Of a stretch of DNA of 64,000 nucleotides, positions 60,708 through 64,000 are shown in pieces (positions within the stretch are counted from its first letter, which is position 1; the number at the start of each line of letters is the position of its first letter). The DNA lies in assembly GCF_034057115.1 (NCBI RefSeq), contig NZ_CP139195.1, positions 62,001-126,000 of the forward strand. The letters run 5' to 3'. A program made the translations under genes and the position numbers. Below the pieces are notes generated by a model. That model made no database searches, had not been told where the DNA came from, and was given only the letters and a program-made list of their open reading frames with translations. Source of the stretch: Pseudomonas sp. AN-1 (GTDB lineage Bacteria > Pseudomonadota > Gammaproteobacteria > Pseudomonadales > Pseudomonadaceae).

Positions 60708-61763
60708 CTAGCGCGGGTGCTGGCGCTGCGCGTCGTGGCTTTCCTGCACGAGGGGTTGCGGCGGGTTCTGCCGGTTGCTCTCTTCTTCCAGATAGGCCAG
60801 CAGGGCGCTGATCTCGACCTCGCCCAGGCGCAGGTTGGGCATGGGGACGCGGTTGTATTGCTCAAGCAGCGCCATGGCCAGCGGATCCTTCTCGGCCAGC
60901 ATGCGGTCGGGCTCCCTGATCCAGCGGCTGAGCCAGGCCGGGTCGCGGCGGCGGGTCACGCCGAGCAGGTCCGGCCCGAGGCTGCGCAGCCCGGCGTGCC
61001 GGGTGTCGCCGAGGGTGTGGCAGGAGGAGCAGCGCGTGCGGTAGATCTGCTCGCCGGCCGATGGTGTGCGTACGTCGGGGGCCTCGGCGTAGTCGTTGTG
61101 CACGACGCTGGCCTGCTTCCAGTTGTGCAGGACGCTGCCGAGACGGTCGGCGAGGATGTACGGATTCTCGAAGGGCGAGGCCTTCATCCAGCGGCCGGTG
61201 CTCTGGTTGCCGATGATCAGGCTCAGGTTGTGGTCGCGGGTGCCGCTGGCGTCGACCTGCTGGTCGTCCACCCCGTCGATGAACAGGCCGAGCTTCTGGC
61301 GCAGCAGGTTGATCTCGTCGTAGTCGCCGGTGAGGAACTGCCAGCCCGGGCCGATGTTGAACTTCTCGGTGTAGCGCTTGAGCACCTCCGGGGTATCGGA
61401 GATCGGGTCGATGCTGATCGAGTAGAGGAAGACGTCGCGGCCGACCCTCTCGCCAAGCAGGTTCTGCACCTGGCGCAGGCGGGCGGTTTCCAGCGGGCAG
61501 GAGTCGCCGCAGGCGGTGAAGATGAAGTTGATCGCCACCACCTTGCCCTTGATCAGGTCGTCGAAGAAGCGGACCTTCTGGCCGTCCTGGTTGATCAGGA
61601 CGATGTTGGGGAAGTAGTCCCGCCCCCAGGGGGAGATGGAGCCGCTCGCCGCGCTGCTCTCGCTGGCGGAGGTGGCGGCCGCCGGACTCAGCGCGCCGAG
61701 CAGGGCGAGCGACAGCAGCAGCGTGGTGAGGACGGATCGGGCGGTGCGGGGCTGGCTGGACAT
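60708..61763 (-). CDS. SCO1/SenC-cytochrome c fusion protein
   Basis: This 351-residue exported protein has an N-terminal signal ('SVLTTLLLSLALLGALSPAAA'). A SCO1/SenC thioredoxin-like domain follows with the copper site 'FTACGDSCP' and a later His in 'TRDHNLSLIIGN'. The C-terminal cytochrome c domain has 'YRTRCSSCHTLGD' (CxxCH heme site) and 'VPMPNLRLGE' giving the axial Met. The combination suggests copper delivery plus electron transfer in the periplasm. The multicopper oxidase gene just upstream on the same strand (116 bases away) is the obvious client. Confidence 0.9.
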   Translation of the reverse strand: MSSQPRTARSVLTTLLLSLALLGALSPAAATSASESSAASGSISPWGRDYFPNIVLINQDGQKVRFFDDLIKGKVVAINFIFTACGDSCPLETARLRQVQNLLGERVGRDVFLYSISIDPISDTPEVLKRYTEKFNIGPGWQFLTGDYDEINLLRQKLGLFIDGVDDQQVDASGTRDHNLSLIIGNQSTGRWMKASPFENPYILADRLGSVLHNWKQASVVHNDYAEAPDVRTPSAGEQIYRTRCSSCHTLGDTRHAGLRSLGPDLLGVTRRRDPAWLSRWIREPDRMLAEKDPLAMALLEQYNRVPMPNLRLGEVEISALLAYLEEESNRQNPPQPLVQESHDAQRQHPR

Positions 61764-61838
61764 GGCTTCGGCTTCCCGTGCTGGGTCCGCTGGCGGGCGG
61801 AGCTGGTTCGCCCTCGCGGACAGTCCGTTTCGCAGGAT

Positions 61839-61875
61839 CCCGCCCGCGTCCGGGGAACTCCCGGGCGCGGGCGGG
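61839..61875. other. Strong hairpin between the multicopper oxidase and SCO1-cytochrome c genes
   Basis: CCCGCCCGCG (61839-61848) pairs perfectly with CGCGGGCGGG (61866-61875) around a 17-base loop that itself contains CCGGGG/CCCGGG complementarity. It starts five bases after the oxidase stop on the minus strand. No T-run follows, so it more likely marks RNA processing or partial attenuation within the operon. Confidence 0.5.
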
Positions 61876-61879
61876 AGGC

Positions 61880-64000
61880 TCAGAGCGCCTTGAGCGGTAC
61901 CGTGACCTCGCCGTGGATCGAGCGGATGGTCGCCGTGGGGGCCGCTGCCGGGCCGCTGCCGGTGGTTTCCACGGAAAGCCGCCAGGATCCGGCAGAGGTC
62001 AGGGTGGCCTTGCCCAGGCTGAGAGGCCCGCTGCGGGTCGCGACCGTCACCTCGATGCTGTTGCCGCTCGGCAGCGAGGTCCGTCCGCTCAGTTCCCAGC
62101 GATAGCGGTTGCCGCTGCGCGAGCGGACCTCGGCAGTGGTGACCTTCAGGTCTTCGGCACTGGGCGCCGGGTTGACCGTCACGCTGATCGTGGCCGGGCT
62201 CGAGACGCCGCCCTGGGCGTCCCTGGCCGAGTAGGTGAAGGTCGCGGTCAGGGGCTCGCTCAGCGTGGTCGGCGGGGTATAGAGCACCCGGTCGCCGTCG
62301 GTGCTGGCGCTGCCCTGGCCGTGGAACGGCGGGTTCAGGTCGACGATGCTCAGCGGCTGGCCTTCCGGATCGCTGTCGTTGGCCAGCACGTCGATGCTGA
62401 TCGCCGCGCCAGCCCTGGTGCTGGCGCTGTCGGCCATGGCCACCGGCAGCTGATTGGCGGGCGGGGTGCCGCCACCACTGCCGCCGTCGCCGCCCGTACC
62501 GCCAGCGCTACCGCCGGTGCCGCCACCACTGCCGCCCGTGCCGCCTCCCGAGCTACCGCTGCCGCCGCTGCTGCTGCGGGCAGTGGGAAGGGCCACCGAG
62601 CCGGCGTACTGCACGCCATCCCAGGTCGGCAGGGGCGTCGGCATGAACTGGAACTGGCCGGGGTGCTCCAGGTCCCAGCGCAGCAGCATCGCGGTGTCTT
62701 CGTGCTGGGTGTTGTGGCAGTGCTCGACGTAGGTGCCGGCGAACTCGCGGAAGCGCAGTGCCACCTCGACCTCGATGGAGCCATCGACCTCCGGCCCGAC
62801 GCGATAGACGTCCTTGCGCGCCCACTTCTCCCACTCCGGCGGCTCCCGGCCGTCGCGGCTGAGGATGACGCCTTCCTCGAAGTGCACGTGCACGGGATGG
62901 CTCCAGCCCCCGCCGCCGTTCTCGATGGTCCATACCTCGAGGGTGCCGTCGCCGCTCCAGCCGGCGTCGGTCGGACCGTTGGCCAGCTGGGGCGCTGCCG
63001 AGATCCGCCGCGGGTCGGCGGCATAGCCGAGGCCGCCGTCGGTCTTGACGGTCCAGGGTTCGGCATCGGTGCCGTCGGAGCGGCCGAACGTGAAGTGGCG
63101 CTTGCGGGCCTGGGCGAGCTTGGCCCGGTCGGCAACGCTGTTGCGGTCGATGGTCAGCGGGATCATCTTCTTGCCGGCGGCCTTGCCGGGCTTGGCCGGC
63201 TCGTATTCGGCAGGGTTCATGCTCAGGTCATTGCCGCCATAGGTGACGACCCGCAACTGCAGGAACTTGCCGACCACCGGATCGCCGTCCCGCCAGCGCG
63301 CGCCTTTGCTGGTCTGGTCGAGGGTCGCCTTGTATGCCTCGGACAGCACCTCGCCAAGCGACAGCTCCTTGTTCGACGGGCCCTTGCCGGTGTCGTGCTC
63401 CATCAGGTTGACGAGGTAGAGGTGGTCTCCCGGGCGGATGCCGTGCCGGGCGAAGTCGATGATGATGTCATAGCGCTCGGCGATGGCCTGGGTCGGCAGG
63501 ATGCCGTGGTGGTCCTTGCGGTCGCCGTCGCCGTCCAGATCCATGCTGCCGTCGAAGGGCACGGCGTGCTCCATGATGTTGCCGTCGTTGGCGATCATGT
63601 GGAACGGCACCCGGTCGTAGGACACGCCCGAGCCCTTGGGCCCCTTGAACTCGCCGCCGCTGCCCTGGATCTCGCGCACCACGGCGATCTTGAAGTAGCG
63701 CGACACCGAGCCGTTGAGGAGGCGGAAGCGGTAGCTGCGTGCGCGCACCTCCATGTAGGGCTTGTACAGCCAGTTGACCACCATCTGGTCGCCGAGGAAG
63801 CCGTCGGTGTTGAACGGGTTGAACCACAGCTGGCCCCGGTCGTCCCAGGCCTTGTCGGCCATCACCAGGTTGACGTCGTAGTCGCGGTTGCCCCAGGGCA
63901 GCGCCGAGCCGCTGGGGAAGCGCAGGTTGACGCCGTCGTCGAACGCCTCGTTGCCGCGGTCGACGGCGCTGTAGTAGTTCATCACCGCGGCGTTGCCCTT
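61880..64000 (-). CDS. Multicopper oxidase with C-terminal Ig-like tail, N-terminus outside the window
   Basis: The frame is open to the window edge, leaving about 706 visible residues. The oxidase part has 'HPVHVHFEEG' and 'YVEHCHNTQHEDTAMLL', the type 1/2/3 copper ligands of the last cupredoxin domain; the first ligand pair lies outside the window. After it comes a Gly/Ser-rich linker (about 62455-62580), a cadherin/Ig-like domain ('LPVAMADSASTRAGAAISID' onset) and a final beta-rich domain. Such enzymes oxidise metals, including Mn(II), or phenolics with O2; the substrate is not identifiable here. The SCO1-cytochrome c gene downstream probably supplies copper or takes electrons. Confidence 0.88.
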   Translation of the reverse strand, partial: KGNAAVMNYYSAVDRGNEAFDDGVNLRFPSGSALPWGNRDYDVNLVMADKAWDDRGQLWFNPFNTDGFLGDQMVVNWLYKPYMEVRARSYRFRLLNGSVSRYFKIAVVREIQGSGGEFKGPKGSGVSYDRVPFHMIANDGNIMEHAVPFDGSMDLDGDGDRKDHHGILPTQAIAERYDIIIDFARHGIRPGDHLYLVNLMEHDTGKGPSNKELSLGEVLSEAYKATLDQTSKGARWRDGDPVVGKFLQLRVVTYGGNDLSMNPAEYEPAKPGKAAGKKMIPLTIDRNSVADRAKLAQARKRHFTFGRSDGTDAEPWTVKTDGGLGYAADPRRISAAPQLANGPTDAGWSGDGTLEVWTIENGGGGWSHPVHVHFEEGVILSRDGREPPEWEKWARKDVYRVGPEVDGSIEVEVALRFREFAGTYVEHCHNTQHEDTAMLLRWDLEHPGQFQFMPTPLPTWDGVQYAGSVALPTARSSSGGSGSSGGGTGGSGGGTGGSAGGTGGDGGSGGGTPPANQLPVAMADSASTRAGAAISIDVLANDSDPEGQPLSIVDLNPPFHGQGSASTDGDRVLYTPPTTLSEPLTATFTYSARDAQGGVSSPATISVTVNPAPSAEDLKVTTAEVRSRSGNRYRWELSGRTSLPSGNSIEVTVATRSGPLSLGKATLTSAGSWRLSVETTGSGPAAAPTATIRSIHGEVTVPLKAL

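Noticed and set aside
61839-61875. The hairpin after the multicopper oxidase gene as an intrinsic terminator
   Set aside because: No T-run follows on the minus strand and the SCO1-cytochrome c gene lies just beyond, so it was recorded only as a structure.
62455-62580. Regularly spaced repeats that could suggest a CRISPR or satellite
   Set aside because: They are the Gly/Ser-coding linker of the multicopper oxidase, with short irregular GCC/ACC units and no spacers.

Overview
The window comes from the chromosome of a high-GC gammaproteobacterium, almost certainly Pseudomonas or a close relative. The block gfnR / adhC-fghA-ispF-truD-surE-pcm-nlpD-rpoS-rsmZ is the pseudomonad rpoS locus, RpoS and Pcm match pseudomonad proteins in length and sequence, and a complete Lap biofilm-adhesion system is present. 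No tRNA, rRNA, CRISPR array, transposase or integrase gene was seen.

Layout. (1) 1-7628: the end of an OB-fold membrane protein gene, a flotillin/SPFH protein and a 1742-residue AAA+ ATPase, probably one membrane-stress operon. (2) 7725-9480: a membrane diguanylate cyclase and yaeQ. (3) 9611-17375: a type I Zorya anti-phage system (zorA, zorB, zorC, zorD). Its helicase gene is broken by an in-frame amber codon directly after the Walker A residues GKT. (4) 17418-20483: the pxpABC 5-oxoprolinase operon on the minus strand, with a divergent winged-helix regulator and a repeat-containing intergenic region. (5) 20522-24367: recJ, an Old Yellow Enzyme reductase, a DUF533 protein, and a composite palindromic repeat. 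(6) 24373-27461: glutathione-dependent formaldehyde detoxification (gfnR, adhC, fghA). (7) 27525-33808: ispF to rpoS, followed by an RsmZ-type small RNA with its own GacA box, promoter, GGA hairpins and terminator. (8) 33866-38092: sulfurtransferase, RNase D, YcgL, YcgN and a secreted putative metallopeptidase. (9) 38481-48719: an APC permease, oligopeptidase B, a class II amidotransferase, a cold-shock protein, cysK, a MoxR ATPase/VWA pair, an EamA transporter and a DTW-domain tRNA enzyme. (10) 48726-60617: the Lap system: type I secretion genes (lapC, lapB, lapE), a short LapA-like RTX adhesin with a LapG-type Ala-Ala site, and lapD-lapG. (11) 60708-64000: a SCO1-cytochrome c fusion and a multicopper oxidase that runs off the window.

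How the parts connect. The diguanylate cyclase, the c-di-GMP receptor LapD, the protease LapG and the adhesin form a plausible c-di-GMP-controlled attachment circuit. RpoS and RsmZ supply stationary-phase and Gac/Rsm control. The most notable finding is the Zorya island with its otherwise intact but amber-interrupted zorD. The best candidate for a less-described system is the OB-fold/flotillin/giant-ATPase operon at the left edge.
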